Assembly: GCA_947169265.1 (NCBI GenBank)
Contig: CAMVPC010000012.1
Span: 1 to 64,000, forward strand
DNA from: an uncultured Prevotellaceae bacterium
GTDB lineage: Bacteria > Bacteroidota > Bacteroidia > Bacteroidales > Muribaculaceae
Reading direction: 5' to 3'
DNA length: 64,000 nt
Shown: in pieces, positions 1-8,497 of the stretch
Numbering within the stretch: position 1 is the first letter of the stretch
Layout: each line of letters opens with the position of its first letter
The notes under the pieces: generated by a model
Told to the model about the DNA's origin: nothing
The model's database searches: none
Seen by the model: only the letters and a program-made list of their open reading frames with translations
Program-made: the position numbers and the translations under genes

Positions 1-169
1 TCTCACGAGTGGGACTTTAAATTTATGAATAGAATCTGTATAGAAAAGTGCAATAAGTTGTACCCTATTCTAACCGCCACAAAGGTACTATCGTTTCCTC
101 ACTCAGTACAAGGCAAAATAGGAACAAAAGTAGTCCATTTCGCCTTTTAGACGGTATTTAGGTGTTTTG
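1..169. other. Left edge, no gene recognised
   Basis: AT-rich DNA 3' of tRNA-His. No coding frame or repeat is convincing. The TTTTAGAC-rich part next to the tRNA may hold its transcription end. Confidence 0.4.
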
Positions 170-244
<75 letters not shown>

Positions 245-310
245 ATGTCGCAAAATTGCGGTGCAAAGGTATTACAATTATCTCACACGAGCAAGAAAAT
301 CGAGATTTTT

Positions 311-342
311 TTTGCGTTTTTATGTCAAAAGGCCTAATTTTG
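311..342 (+). promoter_or_regulatory. Bacteroidota-type promoter for recX
   Basis: TTTG at 311-314, a 20-base spacer and TAATTTTG at 335-342 match the Bacteroidota sigma-70 consensus (TTTG / TAnnTTTG). Transcription would begin near 349, downstream of an in-frame start at 261 and just before the ATG at 360. This decides the recX start. Confidence 0.7.
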
Positions 343-359
343 TGGAAAAAATAGCCTCT

Positions 360-872
360 ATGTGCCCATTTCCCTACAGTCAACGAAAACCTTTGACGGC
401 CGAAAAAGCCCTCCTGCGCGCCACGATGCTGTGCGCCCGCGGCGAGCACGCAACGGGTGAGATTGCCGACAAACTGCGGTCGTGGGGCGTCAGCGATAAT
501 GACGCGCGCGACATCATCGGACAACTCACCCGCGAGCGGTACCTCGACGACAGGCGGTTCGCGCGCGCCTATTGCCGCGACAAGTTCCGCTTCAACGGGT
601 GGGGACGCATGAAAATCCGCCTCATGCTACGCTCGAAAAGCATCGACGACGAACTTATCGCCGAAGCCCTCGACGAGCTTAACGACGACGCTTATCGCGA
701 CATGGCGCGGCGAGTGATCGCCACCAAACTCAAATCGCAGCGCGACCGTGACGGGCGACAGCTGCGCGCCACGCTGGCACGCCATGCGGCCTCGCGCGGT
801 TTTGAGCCCGACGTGTTTTTCCCGGTTATTAACGAGTTGCTTAACGGAACAGCTTGTGAGGAAGAGGATTAA
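360..872 (+). CDS. recX: RecX-family regulatory protein
   Basis: A 170-residue protein of the RecX family, which binds RecA filaments and limits recombinase activity. The family pattern is visible in the helix-rich, Arg/Asp-rich body: a segment around SWGVSDNDARDIIGQLTRE, then RYLDDRRFARAYCRDKF, then a GRMKIRLMLRSKSI segment typical of RecX three-helix repeats. The frame is open from 261, but the residues before 360 are basic and unlike the family, and the promoter at 311-342 lies inside them, so the ATG at 360 is preferred. The next gene (comF-like) probably overlaps its last codons. No recA is in the window. Confidence 0.88.
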   Translation: MCPFPYSQRKPLTAEKALLRATMLCARGEHATGEIADKLRSWGVSDNDARDIIGQLTRERYLDDRRFARAYCRDKFRFNGWGRMKIRLMLRSKSIDDELIAEALDELNDDAYRDMARRVIATKLKSQRDRDGRQLRATLARHAASRGFEPDVFFPVINELLNGTACEEED

Positions 873-1569
873 ATACCTGTGGGAGAGTGCCGTGGACTTG
901 CTCCTACCGCGCACGTGCCCTGTGTGCCGGCAATCGCTCGACACCGATGAGCGCTACCTGTGCCGGCGCTGTCTGGCAACCTTGCCGCGCACCCACTTTG
1001 AGGACATCCCGTTCAACCCCTTCGAGCAGGCCATGATGGCCGGTCCGCGCATCGAACGCGCCGTGAGCTATTTCTACTACGACCGCGGCGGCGCCTACGC
1101 GTCAATTCTTCACGACATCAAGTATCGCGGCATGCCCGCGCTGGGGCGGTGGATGGCCGCTCGCGCTGCTACCGACATGGCTCCCGGCGGCTGTTTCGAC
1201 GGCATCGAGGCTATCGTGCCGGTACCCATGCACCGACACAAGGAAATCGACCGCGGCTACAACCAGAGCCGCGTCATCGCCGAGGGACTCGCCGACGTGC
1301 TGCGCTGCGACGTGGTCGACGCGCTCGTAGCCACCCGCGGCCACGCTACCCAGACGCGCAAGAGCGTGCAGGAACGCCTCGACAACATGCGCGACCTTTT
1401 CGCGCTCGACACCGCGCGCTCGCCACTGGTGGCAGGCCGCCATGTGCTTCTCGTCGACGACGTCGTCACCACAGGCGCCACCCTACTGGCCTGCGCCCGG
1501 GTGCTAAGCACGGTGCCGGGCGTCACCATCTCGGCATTCACGCTGGCCAGCGCCCGCCTACAATCGTAG
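856..1569 (+). CDS. ComF-family phosphoribosyltransferase-like protein
   Basis: A 237-residue protein of the ComF/GntX family. Two CxxC pairs (CPVC and CRRC) near the N-terminus form the probable zinc ribbon, and VLLVDDVVTTGAT near the C-terminus is the PRPP-binding loop of type I phosphoribosyltransferases. PVPMHRHKEIDRGYNQS is the other strongly conserved ComF segment. In naturally competent bacteria ComF helps in DNA uptake; elsewhere its substrate is unknown. There is no ATG near the conserved start. The GTG at 856 overlaps recX by 17 bases, and the GTG at 892 is an alternative. It probably shares the recX transcript. Confidence 0.87.
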   Translation: MRKRIKYLWESAVDLLLPRTCPVCRQSLDTDERYLCRRCLATLPRTHFEDIPFNPFEQAMMAGPRIERAVSYFYYDRGGAYASILHDIKYRGMPALGRWMAARAATDMAPGGCFDGIEAIVPVPMHRHKEIDRGYNQSRVIAEGLADVLRCDVVDALVATRGHATQTRKSVQERLDNMRDLFALDTARSPLVAGRHVLLVDDVVTTGATLLACARVLSTVPGVTISAFTLASARLQS

Positions 1570-1673
1570 TGACATGAGCGTCTCAAGCGGTACCCACGCA
1601 AACCGTTACATCCGGCCCGGGACAGCATTTTTGTGAAGATTTCGCTGCCGGTGAGTGGTTTGTGGCCTTGATA

Positions 1674-1705
1674 ATTGGTATAGTGAAATTTATTTCGTAA
1701 ATTTG
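1674..1705 (+). promoter_or_regulatory. Probable promoter for pnp
   Basis: TAAATTTG at 1698-1705 is an exact TAnnTTTG match, with ATTG at 1674-1677 after a 20-base spacer. It lies 33 bases before the pnp ATG. Confidence 0.6.
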
Positions 1706-1738
1706 CGCGTTTTTTATAAGTATTCTAAAAAAAATAAG

Positions 1739-4057
1739 ATGTTAACACCTACTAAGAAAACCATCGACCTGGGTGACGGACGTGTGATCACCCTTGAAAC
1801 TGGTAAGCTTGCCAAGCAAGCCGATGGAGCTGTTGAAGTGCGCCTCAACAACACGATGTTGCTGGCCACTGTAGTGTCGGCCAAAGAGGCCGACGAGGGC
1901 GTGGATTTTATGCCCCTCACTGTGGAGTACAAAGAGAAGTACTCGTCATTTGGCCGCTATCCCGGCGGTTTCACCAAGCGCGAAGGCCGCGCAAGCGACT
2001 ATGAAGTGCTCACGGCCCGCCTCGTGGACCGCGTGTTGCGTCCCTTGTTCCCGTCGAACTATCACGCTAACACCATCGTCCACATCATCATGTTCTCGAG
2101 CGATGGCAAAGACTGCCCCGACGCGCTCGCCGGCTTGGCAGCCAGCACGGCACTGGCAGTGAGCGACGTGCCCTTCGAGGACTATATCGCCGAAGTGCGC
2201 GTGGCGCGCATCGACGGCCAGTTCGTCATCAACCCCACCTTCGAGCAACTTGAAAACGCTGACTTGGAATTAATGGTAGGTGCTACTTACGATAATATCA
2301 TGATGGTGGAAGGCGAGATGGACGAAGTGAGTGAGGACGACCTCATCGCAGCCCTCAAGGCCGCGCACGAGGCCATCAAGCCCATGTGCCTGCTCCAAAA
2401 GGAACTGGCAGCCGAGCTGGGCATCACCAAGCGCGAGTATTGCCACGAGATCGACGATGAGGAGATTCACGAGCGCCTGCGCAAGGAGTGCTACCAGCCG
2501 TGCTACGACATCGCCCGCGCCGGCAATGCCGACAAGCACTGGCGCAACGACAGCTTCGACAAGGTGCTGGCCGACTTTATCGAGACCATCCCCGAAGAGG
2601 AGCGCGAAGAGAAGACGCCGATGATCAACCGCTACTTTGCCGAGGTGCAGCGCGACGCCGTTCGCCGCGTGATTCTCGACGAGGGCATCCGCATGGACGG
2701 CCGCAAGACCGACGAGATTCGCCCCATTTGGTGCGAGACCAACTACCTGCCCTACCCCCACGGTAGCGCCGTGTTCACGCGCGGCGAGACGCAGGCACTG
2801 GCCACCGTCACGCTGGGCACGAAGCTCGACGAGAAGCTCATCGACGATGTGCTCACCCGCAAGAACGAGCGATTCCTGCTCCACTACAACTTCCCCGCTT
2901 TCTCGACCGGTGAGGCTCGCGCGCCGCGTGGCGTGAGCCGCCGCGAGATAGGGCACGGCAACCTTGCCCACCGCGCGCTCAAGCGCATGTTCCCCGATGA
3001 TTTCCCCTACACTTGCCGCATCGTGAGCGACATCCTCGAGAGCAACGGCTCGTCGTCGATGGCCACCGTGTGCGCCGGTACGCTCGCCCTGCTCGACGCC
3101 GGTGTAAAGATGAAGCGTCCCGTGGCCGGTATCGCCATGGGCCTGATTACCGACGAGGGCAACGTCAAGCATGCCGTGCTCAGCGACATCCTGGGCGATG
3201 AGGACCACCTGGGCGACATGGACTTCAAGGTGACCGGTACCGTGAACGGTATCACCGCCACCCAGATGGACATCAAGTGCGACGGCCTCCCCTACGAGGT
3301 GCTCGAGCAGGCGTTGCTGCAGGCTAAGGCCGGACGCCTCCACATCCTTAACATCATCAACGAAACCATCCCCGAGCCTCGCGAGGACTACAAGCCCCAC
3401 GTGCCGCGCATCGTCACCATGAGTGTCGACAAGGAATTCATCGGTGCCATCATCGGCAAGGGCGGCGAGGTCATCCAGGGTATCCAGGAAGAGACCGGCG
3501 CCATCGTCACTATCGACGAAATCGACGGCCGTGGCGAAATCGAAATCGCCGCCAACAACAAAGAGAGCATCGATGCCGCCGTCGAGCGCATCAAGGCTAT
3601 CATCGCAGTTCCCGAGGAAGGCGAAATCTACACCGGCACCGTGCGCTCGATTCTCGAGTTTGGCGCTTTTGTCGAGTTCATGCCCGGACGCGATGGTCTG
3701 CTCCACATCAGCGAAATCAGCTGGAACCGCCTCGAGGACATGGAAGCCAGCGGACTGCATGAGGGCGACGAGGTCACTGTCAAGCTCATCGAGATTGACA
3801 AGAAGACCGGCAAGTATCGCCTCTCGATGCGCGCCCTGCAAGACAAGCCCGAAGGTTACGAGGAGCGCCGCGGAGGCAACCGCGGACCGCGCCGCGAGGG
3901 CGGCAATGGCCCGCGTCGCGAGGGCGGCAACGGCCCGCGTCGCGAAGGCGGTAACCGTGGCAACGGCCCGCGCAACGACCGCAACCGCGGTCCGCGTCGC
4001 GACAACCGCAACGACCGTCGCCGCGACGACCGCAACGACAGCAGCTACGAGGATTAA
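1739..4057 (+). CDS. pnp: Polynucleotide phosphorylase with Arg/Gly-rich tail
   Basis: A 772-residue PNPase, the phosphorolytic 3'-5' exoribonuclease of mRNA turnover. Two RNase PH-like domains fill the first ~550 residues (for example [14 protein letters not shown] and the second-domain start [12 protein letters not shown]). A KH domain with [10 protein letters not shown] lies near residue 570, and an S1 domain ([17 protein letters not shown]) near 630-700. Family members usually end near 710 residues. This one continues with ~68 residues rich in Arg, Gly and Asn, built partly from GPRREGGN repeats, a probable disordered RNA-binding tail. The frame is open back to 1655, but the ATG at 1739 begins the conserved sequence and follows the promoter. 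Confidence 0.97.
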   Translation: MLTPTKKTIDLGDGRVITLETGKLAKQADGAVEVRLNNTMLLATVVSAKEADEGVDFMPLTVEYKEKYSSFGRYPGGFTKREGRASDYEVLTARLVDRVLRPLFPSNYHANTIVHIIMFSSDGKDCPDALAGLAASTALAVSDVPFEDYIAEVRVARIDGQFVINPTFEQLENADLELMVGATYDNIMMVEGEMDEVSEDDLIAALKAAHEAIKPMCLLQKELAAELGITKREYCHEIDDEEIHERLRKECYQPCYDIARAGNADKHWRNDSFDKVLADFIETIPEEEREEKTPMINRYFAEVQRDAVRRVILDEGIRMDGRKTDEIRPIWCETNYLPYPHGSAVFTRGETQALATVTLGTKLDEKLIDDVLTRKNERFLLHYNFPAFSTGEARAPRGVSRREIGHGNLAHRALKRMFPDDFPYTCRIVSDILESNGSSSMATVCAGTLALLDAGVKMKRPVAGIAMGLITDEGNVKHAVLSDILGDEDHLGDMDFKVTGTVNGITATQMDIKCDGLPYEVLEQALLQAKAGRLHILNIINETIPEPREDYKPHVPRIVTMSVDKEFIGAIIGKGGEVIQGIQEETGAIVTIDEIDGRGEIEIAANNKESIDAAVERIKAIIAVPEEGEIYTGTVRSILEFGAFVEFMPGRDGLLHISEISWNRLEDMEASGLHEGDEVTVKLIEIDKKTGKYRLSMRALQDKPEGYEERRGGNRGPRREGGNGPRREGGNGPRREGGNRGNGPRNDRNRGPRRDNRNDRRRDDRNDSSYED
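3888..3963 (+). repeat. Tandem 24-bp repeats encoding GPRREGGN
   Basis: About three direct repeats of a 24-base unit (GGCCCGCGTCGCGAGGGCGG plus AAC and variants) within the 3' end of pnp. They encode the Arg/Gly tail and stay in frame. Confidence 0.8.
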
Positions 4058-4083
4058 TCTCCTCTCCAGCTATATCACAGCAC

Positions 4084-4117
4084 AAAGGCGAGCCTCTTTT
4101 CAGGCCCGCCTTTGTTG
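4084..4117 (+). terminator. Terminator after pnp (may serve both strands)
   Basis: AAAGGCG-AGCCT pairs with AGGC-CCGCCTTT around a short loop (4084-4113), followed by TTGTTG. It sits between the convergent ends of pnp and the amylase gene. Confidence 0.8.
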
Positions 4118-4144
4118 TACGGTAAAATCCACGGCTTCGCGCGA

Positions 4145-5554
4145 TTATTTCTTGTAGAGAATGTAAGCCGTCATGGGCTGCAGCGTGGCGTTGAGGACGC
4201 CTTTCTTAACCTGGAGACGCTGCTTGGTGACAGCGTCGCGATATTTGCCGTCGGCCACGGTCATGCCCAGCGACACCGTCGCCGGAGCCTCGTCGAGGTT
4301 GATGATGACGGCGGCCTTGCTGCCGCGCTCCACCACAATTTGCTTGCCGTTGTCGCTGAAGAACATGTGCTCGGGCTCGCCGGCCACATTGTGGCGGAAC
4401 TCGTTGATGGCGCGCACCACAGGGTGCTTGAACTCATCGTTGCCCACCTTGCCTATCTCGTTGTCGCCCCAGTAGTTGTCGCGCGTGCTGCCGTGAGGAC
4501 GCGAGTAGAACAGCGGCGTGCCATACTGGCGCGCGGTGAGGAACACCCATCCCAGGCGCACGAGCTCGTCGCTCATGCCCGCCGAGGCGTGTTCGTTGCA
4601 GTAGGTGTCGTGCGACTCGACCCATGTCACCAGGTGAGCAGGGTCCACACTGTGATGCCAGCGCGTGAGGTCGTCGGCCTTGGCGTTGTGCTTGTTGAGC
4701 ACGTTGCGCAGCACCCAGCCATAGTTGCTCGCCGTGAGGTCCATATAGCGGGCGTAGCCCTGCTCGGGCACGTTCTTGTCTTGCAGCACCTCGCCATAGA
4801 TGAACAACTCATCGCGCGGTATCGACAGGCGCAGGCCCTTGACAGCCTTGCGGCCCATGGCCACGTCCCAAAAGTCGTTCTCGGGCGAACGCGGGTCGCG
4901 CGGCTCGTCGGGCAGACCGATGTGCTTGGCCGTGTCGTAGCGGAAACCGCGGGCGCCACAGGCGAGCACGTCGTTAACAAACTGCATGTAATAGTACTGG
5001 AAGTCAGGGTTCTCGGTGTTCACATCGGGCAGTTTGCCCATTTCGCCCGTAGTACACTGGTAGCGGTCGCTATAGTCGGCGATGGGCCACAGTCCGTTGG
5101 CGTGGAACAAGTTCTCACGGCCGTGCACCGCGCTATCGAGGCGCGCGTTGATGTGTCGGCGGTCAATCACCGTGTGGTTGGGCAGCACATCCACGATGAC
5201 GCGCACGCCCAGACGCTTGGCCTCGTCACACATCGCCTTGAACTCGTCGCGCGTACCCAGCTGGTAGTTACCTATGGTCCAGTCGGTTGGCTGGTAGTGG
5301 TAGTACCACTTACCGTTCCCAAAGAGCTGGCGACCTCCGTTATCGCCCACATAACACTCGTTGATGGGCGAGGTCTGGACAATGGTATAACCGGCGTTTT
5401 TAATTTCGGGCAGTTGCTCGCGAATGGTGTTGAACGACCACGACCAGGCGTGAAGAATGATTTCCTGGTTACTGTTCTCGATGGCTTGGGCGCCTTGCGA
5501 CGTGGCGCACAACGCGGCTGCCATAAAAGCTAATGTTTTGAAAAATTTTGACAT
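4145..5554 (-). CDS. Secreted GH13 alpha-amylase-family enzyme
   Basis: A 469-residue glycoside hydrolase of family 13 that should cleave alpha-glucosidic bonds of starch-like glycans. A signal peptide ends near ATSQGAQA (residue 24). The four GH13 regions are present: DVLPNHT (122-128), GFRYDTAKH (203-211, nucleophile D207), YGEVL (acid/base E255) and WVESHDTY (311-318, D316). The C-terminal ~90 residues look like the small all-beta domain. It starts 27 bases after the stop of a PepSY-like gene and is probably co-transcribed with the three genes upstream. No SusCD pair or other glycan enzyme is nearby, so the substrate cannot be inferred from context. Confidence 0.93.
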   Translation of the reverse strand: MSKFFKTLAFMAAALCATSQGAQAIENSNQEIILHAWSWSFNTIREQLPEIKNAGYTIVQTSPINECYVGDNGGRQLFGNGKWYYHYQPTDWTIGNYQLGTRDEFKAMCDEAKRLGVRVIVDVLPNHTVIDRRHINARLDSAVHGRENLFHANGLWPIADYSDRYQCTTGEMGKLPDVNTENPDFQYYYMQFVNDVLACGARGFRYDTAKHIGLPDEPRDPRSPENDFWDVAMGRKAVKGLRLSIPRDELFIYGEVLQDKNVPEQGYARYMDLTASNYGWVLRNVLNKHNAKADDLTRWHHSVDPAHLVTWVESHDTYCNEHASAGMSDELVRLGWVFLTARQYGTPLFYSRPHGSTRDNYWGDNEIGKVGNDEFKHPVVRAINEFRHNVAGEPEHMFFSDNGKQIVVERGSKAAVIINLDEAPATVSLGMTVADGKYRDAVTKQRLQVKKGVLNATLQPMTAYILYKK

Positions 5555-5581
5555 GTTATTTATTACTGAAATTCAGTGTTT

Positions 5582-6112
5582 TTAGTCATCTACGCTCATC
5601 AGCTGGCCATTAGCGTTGAACTTCAAGTCAAGACCGTTGGCCAAGTCGATGTCATATCCGTAAGGCTCGCGATCCACTTTCACAATGGCGGCACCCTGAT
5701 AGTTGCCGGCCACATAACTCGAAATGGCGGCGGGAACCAGAGCGGCGGGCACTCCTTGGTAACATTCCACCTTGTCCCATTCGCCGGCGCCATTGAACGT
5801 CACCTTGGCGCCGCTGCTCAGCGTGGCCTCATATTCGACGCGGCCATCGTCGCTGTCGGTTTCCACATAAGTGACGGTGGCATCGGGGAACTGCTGCTGC
5901 AGGAATGTCGTTGCCGGTGCCGGAAGCGACTGGCCGGCGGCCTGCGGCGGCTGTGCGTTAGGGTCGGCCGGGGCTCCCGGCTGTTGCGGTTGCGCGCCGG
6001 GTTGCTCTTGCGTCACGGGCGCTTGTTGTTGCTGTTGCGTGCTGTCGCCGCCGTTACACGCGGTGAGCATGCCGGCACAAGCGACGAACGCGAAAAGTTT
6101 GATAATTTTCAT
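5582..6112 (-). CDS. PepSY-like lipoprotein with Gln/Pro-rich linker
   Basis: A 176-residue protein with a lipoprotein signal (GMLTAC, probable acylated Cys ~19), a low-complexity Gln/Pro/Ala linker (residues ~25-65), then two PepSY-like units. The first is around ATTFLQQQFPDATVTYVETD, the second around AISSYVAGNYQGAAIVKVDRE, ending DLKFNANGQLMSVDD. This is the family annotated as putative beta-lactamase-inhibitor-like, PepSY-like in Bacteroidales; its function is not known. The frame extends far upstream across the next gene, but the ATG at 6112 begins the signal peptide. It is the last of three related genes in tandem. Confidence 0.85.
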   Translation of the reverse strand: MKIIKLFAFVACAGMLTACNGGDSTQQQQQAPVTQEQPGAQPQQPGAPADPNAQPPQAAGQSLPAPATTFLQQQFPDATVTYVETDSDDGRVEYEATLSSGAKVTFNGAGEWDKVECYQGVPAALVPAAISSYVAGNYQGAAIVKVDREPYGYDIDLANGLDLKFNANGQLMSVDD

Positions 6113-6135
6113 TCGAGTACTGTTTTTTTTTCGAG

Positions 6136-6167
6136 ACGGGGGCAAGCTGTCGTGTGCCTGCCCCCGT
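6136..6167. repeat. Inverted repeat between two PepSY-like genes
   Basis: ACGGGGGCA (6136-6144) and TGCCCCCGT (6159-6167) form a strong 9-bp stem with a 14-base loop. On the minus-strand transcript no U-run follows, so it is more likely a processing or stability element than a terminator. Confidence 0.6.
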
Positions 6168-6188
6168 TTCAGGGATGTATTAAAATGA

Positions 6189-6614
6189 TTAATCGTCAAT
6201 CTCAACCACTTGGAAGTTGCGGTTATACTCAATGTCAAGCCCGTTGTTGAGCTTAATCTCATAGCCGCGGCGGTTGCGGTCCAGCTTGAGGATGGTGGTA
6301 CCGGGGAAGGTGGCGCGCACGTGGGCCTTGATTTGCTCGGGAATGAGCTCCTGCGGTACCATCGAGGCGCGGCAATCGAGTTCTTTCCAGTTTCCTTGCT
6401 TGTCAAATTCCACTTTCTCGCCCGTCTCGTACATGATAGTGTAGTCATCCCAGTCCATAGTCACCACCAACGGTATCTTGCCGGCAAAATGCTGCTTGAG
6501 CATGGCTTGCGCCGTGGCGGGCAGTTGATTGAAGGTTACAACTTGGTCATGGTCGGCTTTTGCGCTGAAACCGATGGTCAGCATTGCCGCTAAAACGAAT
6601 AAAAACTTTTTCAT
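6189..6614 (-). CDS. PepSY-like periplasmic protein
   Basis: A 141-residue protein with a type I signal peptide (MKKFLFVLAAMLTIGFSAKA) and two PepSY-like units: LPATAQAMLKQHFAGKIPLV and LIPEQIKAHVRATFPGTTIL, each followed by a short beta-rich stretch (YEIKLNNGLDIEYN). Unlike its two neighbours it has no lipobox Cys, so it should be soluble in the periplasm. It is 70-76 bases from the genes on either side, in the same direction, and about as divergent from them as they are from each other, which suggests an old tandem triplication. Confidence 0.85.
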   Translation of the reverse strand: MKKFLFVLAAMLTIGFSAKADHDQVVTFNQLPATAQAMLKQHFAGKIPLVVTMDWDDYTIMYETGEKVEFDKQGNWKELDCRASMVPQELIPEQIKAHVRATFPGTTILKLDRNRRGYEIKLNNGLDIEYNRNFQVVEIDD

Positions 6615-6684
6615 CCTCTGTTGTTCTTTTAGGTTTTGATACTTAGTTATTTGTTTTGTAAACTTTTAGATAAGCGTTTAACAC

Positions 6685-7113
6685 TTAATCATCCATCTCC
6701 ATCAGGGCGCCGCCCTCGTTGAACTTCATCTCAAGTCCGTTGGCAAGCTCCACCTCGTAGCCGTAGCTTTCCTTGTCGATTTTCACGAGAGCCACATTCG
6801 GGAAGTTGGTGTTGACGTAGGTGGTGATGGGCTGCGGCACGAGAGCCACAGGCACCGCGGCGGTGCGGGCCTCGATTTTGTCCCACACGTTGTCGGTGTC
6901 GAACTTCACTTGGGTACCGTCGTTGAGCGTGACCTCATACTGCGTGAAGAACAACCATTCCGAGTCTTTTTGCGCAAATGCTATTGTTTGTGCGGGGAAG
7001 TTCTGTTTGATAAACGTTTGTACCTCTTGCGGCAGCTCGGTGGGAGCCACCGGCTTGTCGTCGCAGCTTGTCATAACAAGCAGTGCGGTAGCGATAATTA
7101 ATAACTTTTTCAT
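6685..7113 (-). CDS. PepSY-like lipoprotein
   Basis: A 142-residue protein with a lipobox (LLVMTSC, acylation near Cys 17) and the same two-unit PepSY-like layout as the next two genes (LPQEVQTFIKQNFPAQTI and ITTYVNTNFPNVALVKID, ending LEMKFNEGGALMEMDD). The in-frame TTG at 7122 is a less likely start than the ATG at 7113, which directly begins MKKLLIIATALL. It is the first gene of a probable minus-strand run of three PepSY-like genes and the amylase. No enzyme motif is visible; a binding or inhibitor role is only a guess. Confidence 0.85.
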   Translation of the reverse strand: MKKLLIIATALLVMTSCDDKPVAPTELPQEVQTFIKQNFPAQTIAFAQKDSEWLFFTQYEVTLNDGTQVKFDTDNVWDKIEARTAAVPVALVPQPITTYVNTNFPNVALVKIDKESYGYEVELANGLEMKFNEGGALMEMDD

Positions 7114-7146
7114 TTCAATCAAATTTTACATCTCATTACAATGCTA

Positions 7147-7154
7147 CAAAAATA
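7147..7154 (-). promoter_or_regulatory. Possible -7 element for the PepSY-like/amylase run
   Basis: On the minus strand TATTTTTG (plus-strand CAAAAATA) fits TAnnTTTG and lies 33 bases before the ATG at 7113. No TTTG is found at the expected upstream distance, so this is tentative. Confidence 0.4.
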
Positions 7155-7610
7155 ACAATATTTTTTTAATAGATTCTCAATTTGCCGATTTTTTTCATAT
7201 TATTGATTACAAACCGCAATCCAACGGGAACCAGTCAAAAAACCCAAAAACAACGCCAACCGGCAGCCTTATGCGCAAGTGTACCCCCTTTGCGGTCCAA
7301 GGTGAAGCGATTTGACGGGAAACTTACATCTCAAACTACACTTCAGGCGGCGGCAAGGAACACAACCGATATTCGCTACACATTATTTATATATAGCGTA
7401 ATAAAATGTGCAAAATGGGGCTTTTAAGCCAAAAATTGACCTTTTACACCGTCAGCAAATTAGTTAACACTTATTAACCATTTGAAAATATAGATTTATT
7501 TCTTTATTTTTTATACTGTTTCACAACTTTTTACGATTTGTTAAAGTGTAAATATTTCTTAAAAATATGTTTTACGACATTTTTTGGGCAAAAAAAAAGT
7601 TAGAAAAAGA
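7155..7610. other. AT-rich intergenic region without a recognisable gene
   Basis: Between divergent genes. Short frames here (for example near 7182-7427) lack family-like composition and conserved starts. A small GC-richer island lies near 7255-7320. The rest is A/T runs, as expected around divergent promoters. No RNA gene was recognised. Confidence 0.5.
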
Positions 7611-7640
7611 TTTGCATGTTAAAAAAATGGCTTAATTTTG
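7611..7640 (+). promoter_or_regulatory. Strong Bacteroidota promoter for the small lipoprotein gene
   Basis: TTTG at 7611-7614, an 18-base spacer and TAATTTTG at 7633-7640 match the consensus at both boxes. Transcription would start near 7647, giving a leader of ~77 bases made largely of the tandem repeat at 7646-7683. Confidence 0.75.
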
Positions 7641-7645
7641 CACCG

Positions 7646-7683
7646 ATTTACGAAATCACAAATCATTTACGAAATCAGAAATC
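7646..7683 (+). repeat. Two tandem 19-bp repeats in a 5' leader
   Basis: ATTTACGAAATCACAAATC (7646-7664) is followed immediately by ATTTACGAAATCAGAAATC (7665-7683), with one mismatch. They lie from the predicted transcription start to 40 bases before the ATG at 7724. Confidence 0.9.
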
Positions 7684-7723
7684 ACGTATTTTTAATTGTT
7701 TTAAATTTAAATTGATTAAGAAA

Positions 7724-7987
7724 ATGAAAAAGTTAGTTTTATTACTTGCTGTTGTGTTCAGCCTGGGTATGATTTCTTGCGAAGGTACCGCTACCGGTAG
7801 CGCTAACGATACCACTGCTACCGACACCGCCGCTCAGAAGGTTGAGACTGTTGCCGACACCACTGTGAAGGCTGCTGTTGACACCGCTACGGCTGCTGTC
7901 CAAGAGGGTGCTCAGAAGGCTGCTGACGTTGTCGAGGGCGCTGTTGAAGGTGCTGTCGAGGGCGCAAAGGAAGCTGCTACGAAATAA
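7724..7987 (+). CDS. Small Ala/Val-rich lipoprotein with amphipathic helix
   Basis: An 87-residue protein. The signal ends in a lipobox (LGMISC, Cys ~19). A Thr/Asp-rich stretch follows (TGSANDTTATDTAAQ), then ~45 residues of quasi-repetitive Ala, Val, Glu and Lys (AAVDTATAAVQEGAQ, VVEGAVEGAVEGAKEAATK) that would form a long amphipathic helix, as in LEA-like or apolipoprotein-like proteins. No catalytic residue is evident. It has its own strong promoter and terminator, so it is a single-gene unit likely to be well expressed. The upstream in-frame start at 7616 precedes the promoter and is rejected. Confidence 0.8.
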   Translation: MKKLVLLLAVVFSLGMISCEGTATGSANDTTATDTAAQKVETVADTTVKAAVDTATAAVQEGAQKAADVVEGAVEGAVEGAKEAATK

Positions 7988-8015
7988 GCAATTTCTGCAC
8001 AACACAGAACGTTTG

Positions 8016-8049
8016 AAGCTGTTCCACCACGTGGAGCAGCTTTTCTTTT
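8016..8049 (+). terminator. Intrinsic terminator of the small lipoprotein gene
   Basis: AAGCTG-TTCCAC pairs with GTGGAG-CAGCTT (8016-8042) around a CAC loop and is followed by TTTTCTTTT. Confidence 0.88.
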
Positions 8050-8076
8050 GCGTCCTTACCGTCAAGAAGCGGCAGG

Positions 8077-8466
8077 TCACTTCTCATAAAGTTCGATGGG
8101 CAAGCCATCGGGGTCGCTGAAGAAGACAAAGCGCTTGCCCGTGAACTCATCGACGCGAACCGGCTCGCGCGCCACACCCAAGCGCTCGAGCTCGCCAATC
8201 GAGGCGTCGATATTGTCAACCTCAAATGCCAGGTGGCGCAACCCGCACGCCTCGGGGCGGTTGAGGCGTGGCGGCGGCGACGGGAAGGAGAACAGTTCTA
8301 TTACATAATCGTTCCCCAGGGCCAGATCGGTCTTATAAGAGAGGCGCTGCTCGCGATAGTGCTCGGCGATGACGCTAAAGCCGAGCACGCGGGTATAGAA
8401 ATCGAGACTGCGGCCATAGTCGGCGCAGATGATGGCGATGTGATGTACTTTGTTCAGTTTCAGCAT
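8077..8466 (-). CDS. VOC-family glyoxalase-like protein
   Basis: A 129-residue protein of the vicinal oxygen chelate fold, like the single-domain glyoxalase-I-like proteins of the SMU.1112c type. Conserved features are the start KVHHIAIICADYGRSLDFYTRVLGF, the central His in GLRHLAFEVDNID, and GKRFVFFSDPDGLPIELYEK with the final metal-ligand Glu. The first-strand His (HHIAI), central His and last Glu are the probable metal ligands. The substrate is unknown. It is the last gene of a four-gene minus-strand run, 31 bases after an esterase stop codon. Confidence 0.9.
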   Translation of the reverse strand: MLKLNKVHHIAIICADYGRSLDFYTRVLGFSVIAEHYREQRLSYKTDLALGNDYVIELFSFPSPPPRLNRPEACGLRHLAFEVDNIDASIGELERLGVAREPVRVDEFTGKRFVFFSDPDGLPIELYEK

Positions 8467-8497
8467 AATGTGTAGCGATGATGGTCAAAAACGTCCC

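Noticed and set aside
3888-3963. CRISPR-like direct repeats in the 3' end of pnp
   Set aside because: The units are contiguous, without spacers, and in frame as GPRREGGN codons. No CRISPR array or cas gene was found in the window.
6136-6167. Terminator between PepSY-like genes
   Set aside because: On the minus-strand RNA an A-run, not a U-run, follows the hairpin.
7616-7723. Longer start for the small lipoprotein
   Set aside because: The extension lies on the promoter and the tandem repeat and would bury the signal peptide.
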